From Desulforhopalus sp. (GTDB lineage Bacteria > Desulfobacterota > Desulfobulbia > Desulfobulbales > Desulfocapsaceae): DNA of 25,858 bases. Position numbers and translations under genes: made by a program. The stretch covers positions 1-25,858 of the forward strand of contig JALNVI010000038.1 of the NCBI GenBank assembly GCA_023231425.1, written 5' to 3'. Below, piece after piece: positions 15,345-23,920 of the stretch. The notes under the pieces were generated by a model, which was not told where the DNA came from, did no database searches, and saw only the letters and a program-made list of their open reading frames with translations. How positions within the stretch are numbered: position 1 is the stretch's first letter; each line of letters starts with the position of its first letter.

Positions 15345-16436
15345 ATGAAAAAATCAACAGTTAAGCTGTTTTTCAATGTCCTGGATAAATACTGTCGTGA
15401 GGGAGTCTTTACGAACTGTGCAACAGGCTGGTTTAAGAGAGGGGAAGAAGGGAGTGAAACAGGTTTTTTTTACTGCAGGAAGGAAGGGGATACCTGCCGC
15501 TGTACAGTTCGTGAATTGGAGGGAGAAGAAAGTTTTTTTGACCTGGCCTCGCTTACCAAGGTGTTGGTAACAATTCCAGTCCTCCTTCTTCTAGCCAAAG
15601 CAGGAAAAATTAATTTTGAACAGCCAATTGTTGATTTTTACCCGAAGACACCCTCTCCCCTGGCGGAGGTTACCCTCTTCCAGCTTATGAACCATAGTTC
15701 GGGTTTACCTGCACATAGATCGTATTATAGCTCGTTGATTAATGTGGCGGAGGAAGAGCGTTTTGAAGTGGTAGTGCAGTCCATTCTGGCGGAGAGAGTA
15801 GAGGCAGGACCTGATGAAAAAAAAATTTACAGTGACCTTGGGTATATTCTGCTCGGCAGCATTATAGAAAAAGTGACGGGAAAGGGGCTGGAAGAATTCT
15901 GGCAGCAGGCGCTGCAGATACCATGTGGCCTTGAAAAAAGCCTTTTCTTCGGTGATGAGATGCGAAGAAAAGGAATTATACCTGTTTCTACAGGGCTGTC
16001 AGGAGGGCAGGGTGAGGAGCTTGTGGGGCGTGTTCATGATGATAACTGTCGTATTCTTGGCGGTGTTGCGGGGCACGCCGGGCTTTTCGGGAATTGTCGC
16101 GGAGTGCTGGATATGGCGCAGTTGTTCTATAATGAATATCACGGGGAGGGGAATATGTTGCCAGGGAAGTTGTTTCAGGAAAGTGTTAACAGAAAATTTG
16201 GAGAAAGGCGCTGTGGGTTTGATATTCCTACGGGCAGAACGTCCTCCAGTGGTCATCTTTTTTCTCCCCTCACCATCGGTCATCTCGGTTTTACGGGAAC
16301 ATCAATGTGGATAGATCTGCAGAGAGGTGCAGGAATTGTGCTTTTAACTAATCGAGTATACTGTGGGGAAGATCTTTCCGGGATCCGCAGGATGCGTCCG
16401 GAGATTCATGATATCTTGATGAAGGCCCTTGTTTGA
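15345..16436 (+). CDS. Serine beta-lactamase-like hydrolase (class C / YbbE-type)
   Basis: A 363-residue protein of the penicillin-binding/class C beta-lactamase fold. The nucleophile motif SLTK is at 69-72, the YxN-equivalent motif is YSD at 162-164, and the third motif is HLGFTGT at 313-319. MNHSSGLPAH (115-124) and RILGGVAGHAGLFG (236-249) are typical of the chromosomal hydrolase subgroup that includes B. subtilis YbbE, not of true AmpC. It probably acts on peptidoglycan peptides or an ester. No clear signal peptide is seen, so it may be cytoplasmic. GGAGAAGGA precedes the ATG. A role in antibiotic resistance should not be assumed. It is divergent from dnaN. Confidence 0.85.
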   Translation: MKKSTVKLFFNVLDKYCREGVFTNCATGWFKRGEEGSETGFFYCRKEGDTCRCTVRELEGEESFFDLASLTKVLVTIPVLLLLAKAGKINFEQPIVDFYPKTPSPLAEVTLFQLMNHSSGLPAHRSYYSSLINVAEEERFEVVVQSILAERVEAGPDEKKIYSDLGYILLGSIIEKVTGKGLEEFWQQALQIPCGLEKSLFFGDEMRRKGIIPVSTGLSGGQGEELVGRVHDDNCRILGGVAGHAGLFGNCRGVLDMAQLFYNEYHGEGNMLPGKLFQESVNRKFGERRCGFDIPTGRTSSSGHLFSPLTIGHLGFTGTSMWIDLQRGAGIVLLTNRVYCGEDLSGIRRMRPEIHDILMKALV

Positions 16437-16692
16437 CAGATCTGTGGAGAAAAAAGGGGAGATTCGGAACGTCGAGAGATCATCTCTTAAAAACAAGGAA
16501 AAGGCTTCAAGGGTGGTTATATAAACTTTTTAGAACATCGAGGAACCATTCTCAATCAGCAGTTCCACAGGTCAAAATGGTTCTTCTTTGTGTGGGAGGT
16601 CCTTCTTTTTTCCCTTTCGGGTTAGAGAGTGATAAGTGGTTCCCAAAAGGGAAATTGATGGCCTGTTTTCAGCAAAGTCGGAACAGACTTAA
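16437..16692. other. Intergenic stretch without a recognisable gene
   Basis: I find no convincing gene here. The open frame from the TTG at 16433 runs on into the repeat that starts at 16693, takes its C-terminus from it, and resembles nothing I know. An inverted repeat at 16610-16653 (TTCCCTTTCGGG against CCCAAAAGGGAA, one mismatch, 20-base loop) has a T run before it rather than after it, so it is not a rightward terminator. Confidence 0.5.
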
Positions 16693-16834
16693 GGGTACCT
16701 TGAAACAGCTTGTATCTCGTTTATATTCAAGGAACAAAAAGAAAAATGAATGTAGGTATATAGCTGATATTACAAGGATAAATTCTTACTGTAACGAAGA
16801 ATAGGAGCGAAGTGCTGGTTATTCAAGGTCCCCT
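16693..16834 (+). repeat. Foldback intergenic repeat, copy 3 (142-base form)
   Basis: It starts GGGTACCTTGAAACAGC and ends TTATTCAAGGTCCCC, whose complement GGGGACCTTGAATAA matches the left end. Inner arms CTCGTTTATATTCAAGG and GTAACGAAGAATAGGAGCGA are also mutual inverted copies. The right end lies about 15 bases before an HD-GYP gene remnant. Confidence 0.85.
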
Positions 16835-16848
16835 CGACAGAAAAAAAG

Positions 16849-17057
16849 CTGCACTGCCACAGTTACGATGCCATGATTTCTCAGTGAAAATATAAAACCA
16901 GCAGGTCCATGCAGTGGGCGATCCAAAAACTTCACAGGTGCAGTGGTTCCCAGTTTAATGGAGACGTGGTAAAGTCTTTCACGAAAAAGAATGTGGACTT
17001 CACCCCTCGGATATTGAAAATACTATGAAAAATCTCGATGAACTCGGGATGAAATGA
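16849..17057 (+). pseudogene. C-terminal remnant of an HD-GYP-domain gene
   Basis: The frame through 16861 reads SYDAMIS, then a stop at 16885-16887, then KYKTS, AIQKLHRCSGSQFNGDVV and KSF. This fits the end of HD-GYP cyclic-di-GMP phosphodiesterases (VADVYDAMTSDRPYR....EALEEL....SGTQFDPEVVEAF) almost position by position, with the stop replacing the residue before the Pro/Lys-Tyr pair. A shifted frame from 16977 (FHEKECGLHPSDIENTM) stays open to TGA 17055-17057 and may be the old C-terminus after a frameshift. The HD and GYP catalytic motifs are absent. It lies between the repeat and gatC. The match is by eye and short. Confidence 0.6.
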
Positions 17058-17063
17058 AATAAA

Positions 17064-17354
17064 ATGAATATGAAAATTTCGCAGGAAGATGTACAGCACG
17101 TGGCGAATCTTGCCCGGCTGCGTCTCAGTGACGTGGAGCTCGCCACCATGACTGGGCAGCTCGACACGATTCTCTCCTATGTGGATAAACTTGATGAGAT
17201 TGATACCACCGGAGTTTCCCCCACAACCCATGTTTTTCCCTTGAGTAACGTCTTTCGGGAAGATATTGTGCGGCCTTCGCTGAAACAGCAGGAAGCATTG
17301 AAAAACGGCCCGGAGACGGATGAGGAGAGTTTCCTCGTTCCGAAAATTATTTGA
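17064..17354 (+). CDS. gatC: Asp/Glu-tRNA amidotransferase subunit C
   Basis: GatC is the small belt subunit that holds GatA and GatB together in the enzyme converting Glu-tRNA(Gln) or Asp-tRNA(Asn) to the amide form. The 96-residue length is typical. The family pattern I..EDV.HVA.LARL.L...E shows at the N-terminus, then LDTILSYVDKLDEIDTTGVSPT and FREDIVRPSL. An alternative ATG two codons later (17070) is equally plausible because neither has a clear ribosome site. gatA follows after 16 bases; gatB is not in the window. Confidence 0.95.
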   Translation: MNMKISQEDVQHVANLARLRLSDVELATMTGQLDTILSYVDKLDEIDTTGVSPTTHVFPLSNVFREDIVRPSLKQQEALKNGPETDEESFLVPKII

Positions 17355-17370
17355 TCGGAGGGGAGCAGAA

Positions 17371-18825
17371 ATGCAGCCATACGAATTAGGAATTGAGGAG
17401 TCTCTCAGGGCTCTGGAGAAAGGCACACTTTCCAGCGTGGAGTTGACAAGGAGTTGTCTGGAGCGGATTGAAAAGGTGGACGGTGACATCGGTGCCTTTA
17501 TTACCGTTGACAGTGAGGGTGCACTGATGGCTGCGGAGGCGGCCGACAGGAATCGCGCCGCAGGCAGCGCCGGATCCCTTTGCGGTGTCCCGGTGGCAGT
17601 GAAAGATCTGCTCAATGTAAAAAACCTGAAAAATACCTGTGGCTCGAAGATGCTGGAGAACTTTATCTCTCCCTACGACGCGACTTCAGTGACAAAACTT
17701 AAACAGGCAGGAGCGGTAATCCTTGGCAAGGCGAGTATGGATGAGTTTGCCATGGGTTCTGCTTCAGAAACCTGCGCCTTTGGTGCACCGCGCAATCCTG
17801 TTAAAAAAGGATATGTGGCAGGTGGTTCTTCGGGCGGCTCAGCAGCAGCCGTGGCCGCGCTGGAATGTGCTGCTTCTCTTGGTTCGGATACCGGTGGCTC
17901 CATTCGTCAGCCTGCCTCTCTCTGTGGTGTGGTGGGGATGAAACCGACCTACGGCCGGGTCTCCCGCTATGGGCTCACCGCCTTTGCTTCTTCCCTTGAT
18001 CAGGTTGGCCCTTTTGCCCGTAACGTCGCCGACTGCGCGCGAATGATGCAGGTGATCAGTGGCTGGGATGAAATGGATTCCACTTCGGTGCAGCAGCCGG
18101 TGCCTGATTTCTCGGCTGCCCTTACTGAAGGACTCTCCGGGATGACGGCCGGGGTGCCAAAGGAGTATTTCACCGCAGGGCTTGACCCTGAAGTGGAGAA
18201 GATTGTGCGCAATGGCATAGAGGCATTGAAGGCCCGTGGGGCGAATATCGTTGAGGTCTCCCTGCCGCATACCGAGTACTGTGTTGCCGCCTATTACATT
18301 ATAGCTCCGTCTGAAGCCAGTTCCAATCTCGCCCGGTATGACGGCGTGGTGTACGGTTTCCGAAAAGAGGGTGAAAATCTTTTGGAAATGTATAAAAATA
18401 CCCGTTCCGAAGGGTTTGGTGCAGAGGTAAAACGCCGTATCCTTATTGGTACCTATGCACTCTCTTCCGGATATTACGATGCTTATTATAAAAAAGCTTC
18501 ACAGGTACGCACCCTGATTCTCAACGATTTCAAGTCCGCCTTTACAAAATGTGACGTTCTTGTTTCTCCGGTTTGCCCGACTCCAGCCTGGAAGCTGGGT
18601 GAATACAAAGATGACCCTCTGGCGGCTTATCTCTCCGATATTCTCACCCTCTCCACCAACCTTGCCGGTGTTCCGGGAATATCGGTTCCGGGGGGAGTTA
18701 CTTCCAGTGGTCTACCGGTTGGGGTACAACTTCAGGGGACCCATTTTGCCGAGGAGACTCTGCTTAGAGCAGGGTGGAATCTGGAGCAGGAACTGCAGCT
18801 CCCCGCAGGGAAAATTGATATTTAA
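17371..18825 (+). CDS. gatA: Asp/Glu-tRNA amidotransferase subunit A
   Basis: GatA is the amidase subunit that releases ammonia from glutamine for tRNA-bound Glu or Asp. The Ser-cis-Ser-Lys triad is visible: Lys78 in VAVKDLLN, Ser153 in GGSSGGSAAA, and Ser177 in SDTGGSIRQPA. KPTYGRVSRYGLTAFASSLDQ identifies the GatA branch of the amidase signature family. At 484 residues the length is normal. I chose ATG 17371 because GGAGGGGAG lies just before it; the same frame is open upstream into gatC but lacks such a site. It is the second gene of gatC-gatA-hisC-cmk. Confidence 0.97.
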   Translation: MQPYELGIEESLRALEKGTLSSVELTRSCLERIEKVDGDIGAFITVDSEGALMAAEAADRNRAAGSAGSLCGVPVAVKDLLNVKNLKNTCGSKMLENFISPYDATSVTKLKQAGAVILGKASMDEFAMGSASETCAFGAPRNPVKKGYVAGGSSGGSAAAVAALECAASLGSDTGGSIRQPASLCGVVGMKPTYGRVSRYGLTAFASSLDQVGPFARNVADCARMMQVISGWDEMDSTSVQQPVPDFSAALTEGLSGMTAGVPKEYFTAGLDPEVEKIVRNGIEALKARGANIVEVSLPHTEYCVAAYYIIAPSEASSNLARYDGVVYGFRKEGENLLEMYKNTRSEGFGAEVKRRILIGTYALSSGYYDAYYKKASQVRTLILNDFKSAFTKCDVLVSPVCPTPAWKLGEYKDDPLAAYLSDILTLSTNLAGVPGISVPGGVTSSGLPVGVQLQGTHFAEETLLRAGWNLEQELQLPAGKIDI

Positions 18826-18846
18826 CCAAACACGACGAGGCTCTTC

Positions 18847-19956
18847 TTGAAACTGAAAATACCCAGATACATCAGTACCATTGTTCCTTATCCGCCGGGG
18901 AAACCGCAGGATGAACTGGAGCGGGAGTATGGTGTCAAAAACTCTATAAAACTGGCCTCCAACGAGAATCCCCGCTCTCCTTCGGAGGCTGTTCTGCGGG
19001 CTGTCAGAGAGGCGTTGCCGAAGCTCAACCGTTACCCGGACGGTTCCTGTTATTATCTCACGGAAAGTCTTGCTGACAAGCTCGGCGTTTTTTCCACTGA
19101 GATTGTTATTGGCAACGGTTCCGATGATATTATCGACTGTCTTGTGAAGGCCTTTGTCAGTGAGGGAGACGAGGTTATCTCCAGCCACCCTTCCTTCCTG
19201 ATGTATACAAAATGTGTACAGGTTCGCAGCGGTATCAATCGCGTGGTGCCGATGAAGGAGATGCGCCACGATCTTGCTGCCATCACCGCTGCTGTCAACG
19301 ACCGCACCCGCCTTATTTTTATCGACAATCCCAACAACCCGACCGGCAGTATTATTGCTCCGGGGGATCTCTCTGTTTTTCTCAGTAATGTGCCGGAGGA
19401 CGTGATTGTCGTGCTTGATGAGGCCTATGCTGATTTCATGGACGATGAATCCCGCCCTGATTCGGTTTCTTTAATGCGCAATACCAAAGGCCGGGCGGCG
19501 GTGGTCTTCCTGCGTACTTTTTCCAAGGCCTACGGTATCCCGGGACTGCGTGTCGGGTACGGACTGATGCACGAAGAGGTGGCTGCCTGTCTGCACAAGG
19601 TACGCCAGCCTTTCAACGTTAACATGCTGGCCCAGGTGGCCGCCGTTGCCGCTCTTGGTGATGAAAAAGCATATCAGCACATGCTGGATTCCACTCGGGA
19701 AGGTATAAACTATCTCTCTGGAGGTTTGCGTAAATTCGGCTGTGCCCCTTATCCGACTCAGACCAACTTTATCCTTGTAGATGTAAAATGCAATGCTGAC
19801 AAACTCTATGATGCCATGCTTTACGAGGGCGTTATTATCCGCTCCATGACCTCCTACGGACTCTCCACCTGCGTTCGTATCTCCGTTGGACTGGAAGAGG
19901 AAAACATTCGCTGTCTTAATGCCCTTGAGAAGTGTCTCGGCATGATGGAGCGCTGA
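18847..19956 (+). CDS. hisC: Histidinol-phosphate aminotransferase
   Basis: A PLP enzyme (369 residues) that transfers the amino group to imidazole-acetol phosphate in histidine synthesis; related enzymes also work in aromatic amino acid synthesis. LASNENPRSPS (36-46), NPNNPTGS (161-168), DEAYADF (191-197), and the PLP lysine Lys227 in RTFSKAYGIPGLRVGYG are the fold-type I HisC motifs. The start is TTG at 18847 with GAGG upstream, 21 bases after gatA. It stands apart from any his operon, and cmk follows one base after its stop, an arrangement also seen for broad-specificity HisC enzymes. Confidence 0.93.
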   Translation: MKLKIPRYISTIVPYPPGKPQDELEREYGVKNSIKLASNENPRSPSEAVLRAVREALPKLNRYPDGSCYYLTESLADKLGVFSTEIVIGNGSDDIIDCLVKAFVSEGDEVISSHPSFLMYTKCVQVRSGINRVVPMKEMRHDLAAITAAVNDRTRLIFIDNPNNPTGSIIAPGDLSVFLSNVPEDVIVVLDEAYADFMDDESRPDSVSLMRNTKGRAAVVFLRTFSKAYGIPGLRVGYGLMHEEVAACLHKVRQPFNVNMLAQVAAVAALGDEKAYQHMLDSTREGINYLSGGLRKFGCAPYPTQTNFILVDVKCNADKLYDAMLYEGVIIRSMTSYGLSTCVRISVGLEEENIRCLNALEKCLGMMER

Positions 19957-19957
19957 G

Positions 19958-20641
19958 ATGTCCCGTCGCAGGATTGTTACCATTGATGGCCCTGCCGGAG
20001 TTGGAAAATCAACCGTATCGCGGATGACCGCCGTTGAGCTGGGTTTCACCTATCTTGACACCGGTGCCATGTACCGTACTGTCGGGTTCTATATGAGCGA
20101 ACAAGGTGTGGCGCTTGATGACAGGGCTGGCATTGCCGCCCGCATCGCCGAGGTTGAGATGGAACTGCTCCCCGCTGCAGACGAAAACTCCGATACACGG
20201 GTTATCCTCTGCGGACGGGATGTCAGTGGAGAGATCCGTACACAGGAGATGTCGATGGTTGCATCGCAGGTCAGTTCAATTCCAGCCGTGCGCGCTTTTC
20301 TTACTGAAATGCAACGCAGATATGGTGAAAAAGAGAATATTGTTGCGGAAGGTCGGGACATGGGTACGGTGGTCTTCCCCATGGCCGCATGGAAGTTTTT
20401 TCTTGATGCCAGCCCTGAGGTACGCACCCGCAGACGTTTTGATCAGCTTGAGGAGCGGGGAGATTTGGTGGATTTTGATAATCTCCTCGCCCAGACTCTT
20501 GAGCGGGATTACCAGGATTCCCACCGCGATATTGCCCCGCTGGTTCCGGCGGGGGATGCTGTTATTATCTCCACTGACGCGGTGGATGCTGCAGGGGTGA
20601 CTGCGCAGATTATAAATCGGGTTCTTGGTAATTCCTTCTAA
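19958..20641 (+). CDS. cmk: Cytidylate kinase
   Basis: Cmk phosphorylates CMP and dCMP to the diphosphates. The P-loop GPAGVGKST spans 11-19, followed by LDTGAMYRTVG, the NMP-binding SQVSSIPAVRAFL, the nucleotide contact VAEGRDMGTVVFP, and the lid with RTRRRFDQLEERG. The 227-residue length is normal. It starts one base after hisC, is the last gene of the operon, and ends shortly before a hairpin terminator. Confidence 0.96.
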   Translation: MSRRRIVTIDGPAGVGKSTVSRMTAVELGFTYLDTGAMYRTVGFYMSEQGVALDDRAGIAARIAEVEMELLPAADENSDTRVILCGRDVSGEIRTQEMSMVASQVSSIPAVRAFLTEMQRRYGEKENIVAEGRDMGTVVFPMAAWKFFLDASPEVRTRRRFDQLEERGDLVDFDNLLAQTLERDYQDSHRDIAPLVPAGDAVIISTDAVDAAGVTAQIINRVLGNSF

Positions 20642-20682
20642 GGGAAGCCGTACTTTTTTAAAAGCAGGTTTTGAAAGAAAAA

Positions 20683-20717
20683 AACGCCCCTGATTTCACT
20701 AAGAAGTCAGGGGCGTT
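20683..20717. terminator. Bidirectional intrinsic terminator between cmk and pal
   Basis: AACGCCCCTGATTTC pairs with GAAGTCAGGGGCGTT (15 pairs including one G-U) around an ACTAA loop. The left side is A-rich, so read leftward it gives a long T run and ends pal well. Read rightward for cmk the following TTGCTGTTCTC is a weaker tail. Confidence 0.85.
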
Positions 20718-20743
20718 GCTGTTCTCTTCAATTTCAAGCTTTG

Positions 20744-21364
20744 TTATTCAGCGATGAAATCCACTCGGCGGTTGTATTTGTAGGCATTTTCATCCTGGCC
20801 AAGAAACAACGGCCGCTCTTCCCCATAAGAAATGGTGCGGATTTGATTTTCGGGGATACCCATGGAGGTCAGGTTTCTTTTTACATTCATAGCCCGGCGT
20901 TCAGCGAGGGCAAGGTTATATTCTGCAGTCCCGCGCTCATCAGTATTTCCTTCGAGGACCAGATTTGTGGAGGGATTACTCTGCATATGAGTAGCGTTCT
21001 GTTCGATAACAGCCATCATTGCCGGGCTGATGCTGGACTGGTCAAATTCAAAATAGACAGGGGAAAAGCCCTCTGAGGAGCGACCATGCTCAATTTTGTA
21101 GGCTTCCGGCATGTTCATGATGTCAGAGTCATTGATGCTGTGGGAGTTATCATCAAGTGACCCTTCACTTGGCAGGTTGTCTTCAGAGAAGCCTCCCTCA
21201 CCCGTCGCCCCTGTGTTGTTACTCTCGGGATATTCAAGATCGGAACCGGAAGCCATTCCATTGGTGTCGGTGGGGGGAGCGATGGTTTTGGCGCAGCCTC
21301 CCAGCAGAAGCAGCAGAGATATGCTGAGTGTAACAAGGATAGTGTTGAAAATACTGTTTTTCAT
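20744..21364 (-). CDS. pal: Peptidoglycan-associated lipoprotein Pal (OmpA-family domain)
   Basis: Pal anchors the outer membrane to peptidoglycan in the Tol-Pal system. The 206-residue precursor has a lipoprotein signal with lipobox LLGGC, so Cys24 would be lipidated; Ala25 does not signal inner-membrane retention. An acidic, Ser/Asn-rich linker (about 27-100) is followed by an OmpA-like domain: VYFEFDQSSI, LVLEGNTDERGTAEYN, LALAERRA and NRRVDFI. The TDERGT.EYN motif is diagnostic of Pal. I chose ATG 21364 because CAGGAGA precedes it and the signal peptide begins there; the open frame upstream adds unrelated sequence. tolQRAB are not in the window. The gene is divergent from rlmKL. Confidence 0.92.
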   Translation of the reverse strand: MKNSIFNTILVTLSISLLLLLGGCAKTIAPPTDTNGMASGSDLEYPESNNTGATGEGGFSEDNLPSEGSLDDNSHSINDSDIMNMPEAYKIEHGRSSEGFSPVYFEFDQSSISPAMMAVIEQNATHMQSNPSTNLVLEGNTDERGTAEYNLALAERRAMNVKRNLTSMGIPENQIRTISYGEERPLFLGQDENAYKYNRRVDFIAE

Positions 21365-21573
21365 GGGTTCTCCTGTCGATACGTCTAAGGTTCGTTCAAC
21401 CGGAGGAGAGAGTTCCCCCGGTTGCCTTGTTTTCAAGGGCGAAAATGTAAAAATCAAAGTAACATACCAAGTCTCAACAGGTTTTTCACCCTTTTGCAGC
21501 ACCTTACAGTGCGAATTGGTAATGAAAGAGTAACGAAAAAAATTAATTCTGCCTTAATAAAATAATGGAGCAC

Positions 21574-23715
21574 ATGAAATTCACTGCCACCTGCCCTGCA
21601 GGAGTTGAACTCCTTGTTGCAGGAGAACTTAAAGAGTTTGGCGTTGTAAACCCGCAGATCGAAGTCGGTACAGTCCACTGGAGCGGCTCTCTGGAGAGTG
21701 CATACCGGGCTTGTCTCTGGTCGCGTTTTGCCTCACGTATTTTTCTCCAGCTGGCTGCGTTCACAGTGCGCAATGAGGATGAACTTTACAGCGAGGGTCG
21801 CCTTTTTGACTGGCTCAAAGTTTTTGATGTCAAGGCGACCTTTGCCATCAACACCACTTTGAGTGGCAAGACCCTCATCAACAATAATCGCTATGCCGGT
21901 CTGAAACTCAAGGATGCGATTGCAGACCACTTTCGCGACAAGCTTGATGAACGGCCGTCGGTGCAGGGAACTCGCCCCGGAGTGCAACTGCACCTGCATC
22001 TTAAAGAGGGCCGCGACTGCGACGAGGCCACCGTCTATCTTGATATGAGCGGCGAGAGTCTGCACCGCCGCGGCTACCGCGTGGTGGGCTCCATTGCCCC
22101 GCTGAAGGAAACTCTTGCCGCTGCCATCGTCTCCCTCAGCGGCTGGAAGGGTGAAGGACCGCTTCTTGATCCCATGTGCGGCAGCGGTACCATCCTTATT
22201 GAAGCGGCAATGATCGCCGGGGATGTGGCGCCGGGAATATCCCGTCCATGGTTTGGTTTTTTCTCATGGAATGGACATCAGCCGGAGCTGTGGGACAGTC
22301 TGCTTGAGGAGGCGGTGAGCCGTGAAGAGGCGGGACTGGACCGTCACTGGCCGCTGTTGCTTGGTTATGATTCTGATCCAAAGGCGGTGGCAGCCGCGCG
22401 GAAAAATATCGTCCGTGCCGGTCTCTCCGACCATATTCAGATTAAACAGGCGGAGCTGGCCACCCTCGAACCTCCCGAAGCAGAGGGAACGCTGGTTTCC
22501 AACCTGCCCTTTGGGGAGCGCCTCTCTGAGCAGGAGGTGGTGACACGGCTTTACCGCGCTTTCGGGCGCATCTGCAAGGAGCGTTTTCCCGACTGGCAGT
22601 TGGCGGTCTTTATTTCCAACCCGGATCTCACTGAAAGTTTCACGCTGCGCTGGGAGCGGCGCGAGCGGCTCTTCAACGGTCCTATTGCCTGTCGCCTGCT
22701 CTGCACCAGCCTGACCGGTCAGCAGGAAAAGCCTTTTATATGGAGCCTGCCAGAGAATCCGCAGATTAATCCCGAAGCGGAGGATTTCGTCAACCGGTTG
22801 AAAAAGAACTACACAAAATTACAGAAATGGGCGACAAAGGAGGGGATTACCTGCTACCGCCTCTATGATCGAGACCTGCCCGAATTCAACGTTGCCCTTG
22901 ATCTCTACGGCAAGTGGTTCCACCTGCAGGAGTTTGCCGCGCCGAAGACGGTGAGTGATGAGGTGGCGGTGAAACGTCTGCGTCTTGCGCAGGAGGGGAT
23001 TCAGGCTCTGTTTGGTGTCCGTTCCGACCGTATCTTTGTCAAGAGGCGCGAGCGTCAGCGTGGGGCGAAGCAGTATGAGCGTCGGGGAGAAAAGCGCAAA
23101 CCGAAATTCCAGGAGGTGCGGGAAGGACGGGCTGCGCTGCTGGTCAACTTCACGGACTACCTTGACACCGGGCTTTTTCTCGATCACAGGCCGCTGCGGC
23201 AGCGCATCTTTGATGTGGCGAAGGGACAGCGTTTTCTCAACCTCTTCGGCTACACCGGAAGCGTCACTGTGCAGGCGGCCCTCGGCGGGGCAGCGGAGAC
23301 GACCACTGTTGACCTCTCCGCCAACTATCTTGACTGGGCGCGGAAAAATCTCGCCCTTAATGGTTTCGCGGAGCTGCGGCACCATCTTGTCGCAGCAGAC
23401 TGCGTTTCCTGGCTGCGCGACTGCACCGACCACTTCGACCTTATTTTTCTCGATCCGCCCACCTTTTCCAATACCAAAAAGGAGAATCGGGTGTTCGATA
23501 TCCAGCGCGATCACCGGGAGCTGCTTCATCTCTCCATGTTGCGGCTGGCACAGGGCGGAGTCCTGCTCTTTTCCACCAACTTCCGCCGCTTCGTTCTCGA
23601 CGAAAAGCTGTTGGAAGAATATGATGTCAAGGATATCAGTGCGGCCACCATTCCGCAGGATTTTCAGCGGAATACGAAGGTTCACCACTGCTGGGAATTT
23701 CGTTTGCAGGAGTAG
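21574..23715 (+). CDS. rlmKL: Bifunctional 23S rRNA methyltransferase RlmKL
   Basis: A fusion of two SAM-dependent methyltransferases; in E. coli it makes m2G2445 (RlmL half) and m7G2069 (RlmK half) in 23S rRNA. The N-terminal half has a THUMP domain (about 50-160), SAM motif DPMCGSGT (199-206) and a motif IV NLPFGERL (310-317). The C-terminal half has NLFGYTGSVTVQAA and the motif IV DPPTFSN (627-633). The 713-residue length matches the E. coli fusion (about 700). The usual RlmL motif is NPPYGER, so Pro-to-Leu and Tyr-to-Phe changes are notable. I chose ATG 21574 because GGAG lies just before it; ATG 21565 is possible. The gene is visibly richer in G+C than the parB region. Confidence 0.94.
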   Translation: MKFTATCPAGVELLVAGELKEFGVVNPQIEVGTVHWSGSLESAYRACLWSRFASRIFLQLAAFTVRNEDELYSEGRLFDWLKVFDVKATFAINTTLSGKTLINNNRYAGLKLKDAIADHFRDKLDERPSVQGTRPGVQLHLHLKEGRDCDEATVYLDMSGESLHRRGYRVVGSIAPLKETLAAAIVSLSGWKGEGPLLDPMCGSGTILIEAAMIAGDVAPGISRPWFGFFSWNGHQPELWDSLLEEAVSREEAGLDRHWPLLLGYDSDPKAVAAARKNIVRAGLSDHIQIKQAELATLEPPEAEGTLVSNLPFGERLSEQEVVTRLYRAFGRICKERFPDWQLAVFISNPDLTESFTLRWERRERLFNGPIACRLLCTSLTGQQEKPFIWSLPENPQINPEAEDFVNRLKKNYTKLQKWATKEGITCYRLYDRDLPEFNVALDLYGKWFHLQEFAAPKTVSDEVAVKRLRLAQEGIQALFGVRSDRIFVKRRERQRGAKQYERRGEKRKPKFQEVREGRAALLVNFTDYLDTGLFLDHRPLRQRIFDVAKGQRFLNLFGYTGSVTVQAALGGAAETTTVDLSANYLDWARKNLALNGFAELRHHLVAADCVSWLRDCTDHFDLIFLDPPTFSNTKKENRVFDIQRDHRELLHLSMLRLAQGGVLLFSTNFRRFVLDEKLLEEYDVKDISAATIPQDFQRNTKVHHCWEFRLQE

Positions 23716-23820
23716 CCGTGGCCTGGACACTGCTTTGCCCGGTTTGATGTTTGTCCGCGTCTTAATGGGTGGCTTGTCTTTGCGATGGTGCCCGGCATTG
23801 TCTTTTTTTTCCGGGTAAAC

Positions 23821-23842
23821 GACGCACCCTTTTGCGTCTTTT
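23821..23842 (+). terminator. Probable terminator after rlmKL
   Basis: GACGCA and TGCGTC form a six-pair stem around CCCTTT and are followed by TTTT. It is short but well placed, 105 bases after the rlmKL stop. The remaining bases up to the next gene show nothing recognisable. Confidence 0.4.
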
Positions 23843-23920
23843 CTGTCTGCTGCTGATTGTCAGCGGGATCGCTGGCCCCAAAAGTGGAACCTAATTTATC
23901 TGCAACCTATTATATCTGTG

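Noticed and set aside
16433..16804. Possible 123-residue gene after the beta-lactamase-like gene
   Set aside because: It starts at a TTG in the previous stop codon, has no ribosome site and takes its C-terminus from repeat copy 3.
17097..17102. CACGTG core within gatC as a second parS
   Set aside because: Flanking bases do not fit TGTTTCACGTGAAACA; only the central hexamer matches.
16932..17615. 227-residue frame on the minus strand across gatC and gatA
   Set aside because: It overlaps two well-supported genes and shows no family features.
22819..23730. Long open frame opposite rlmKL on the minus strand
   Set aside because: Shadow of the RlmK half, whose motifs are clear in the plus strand.
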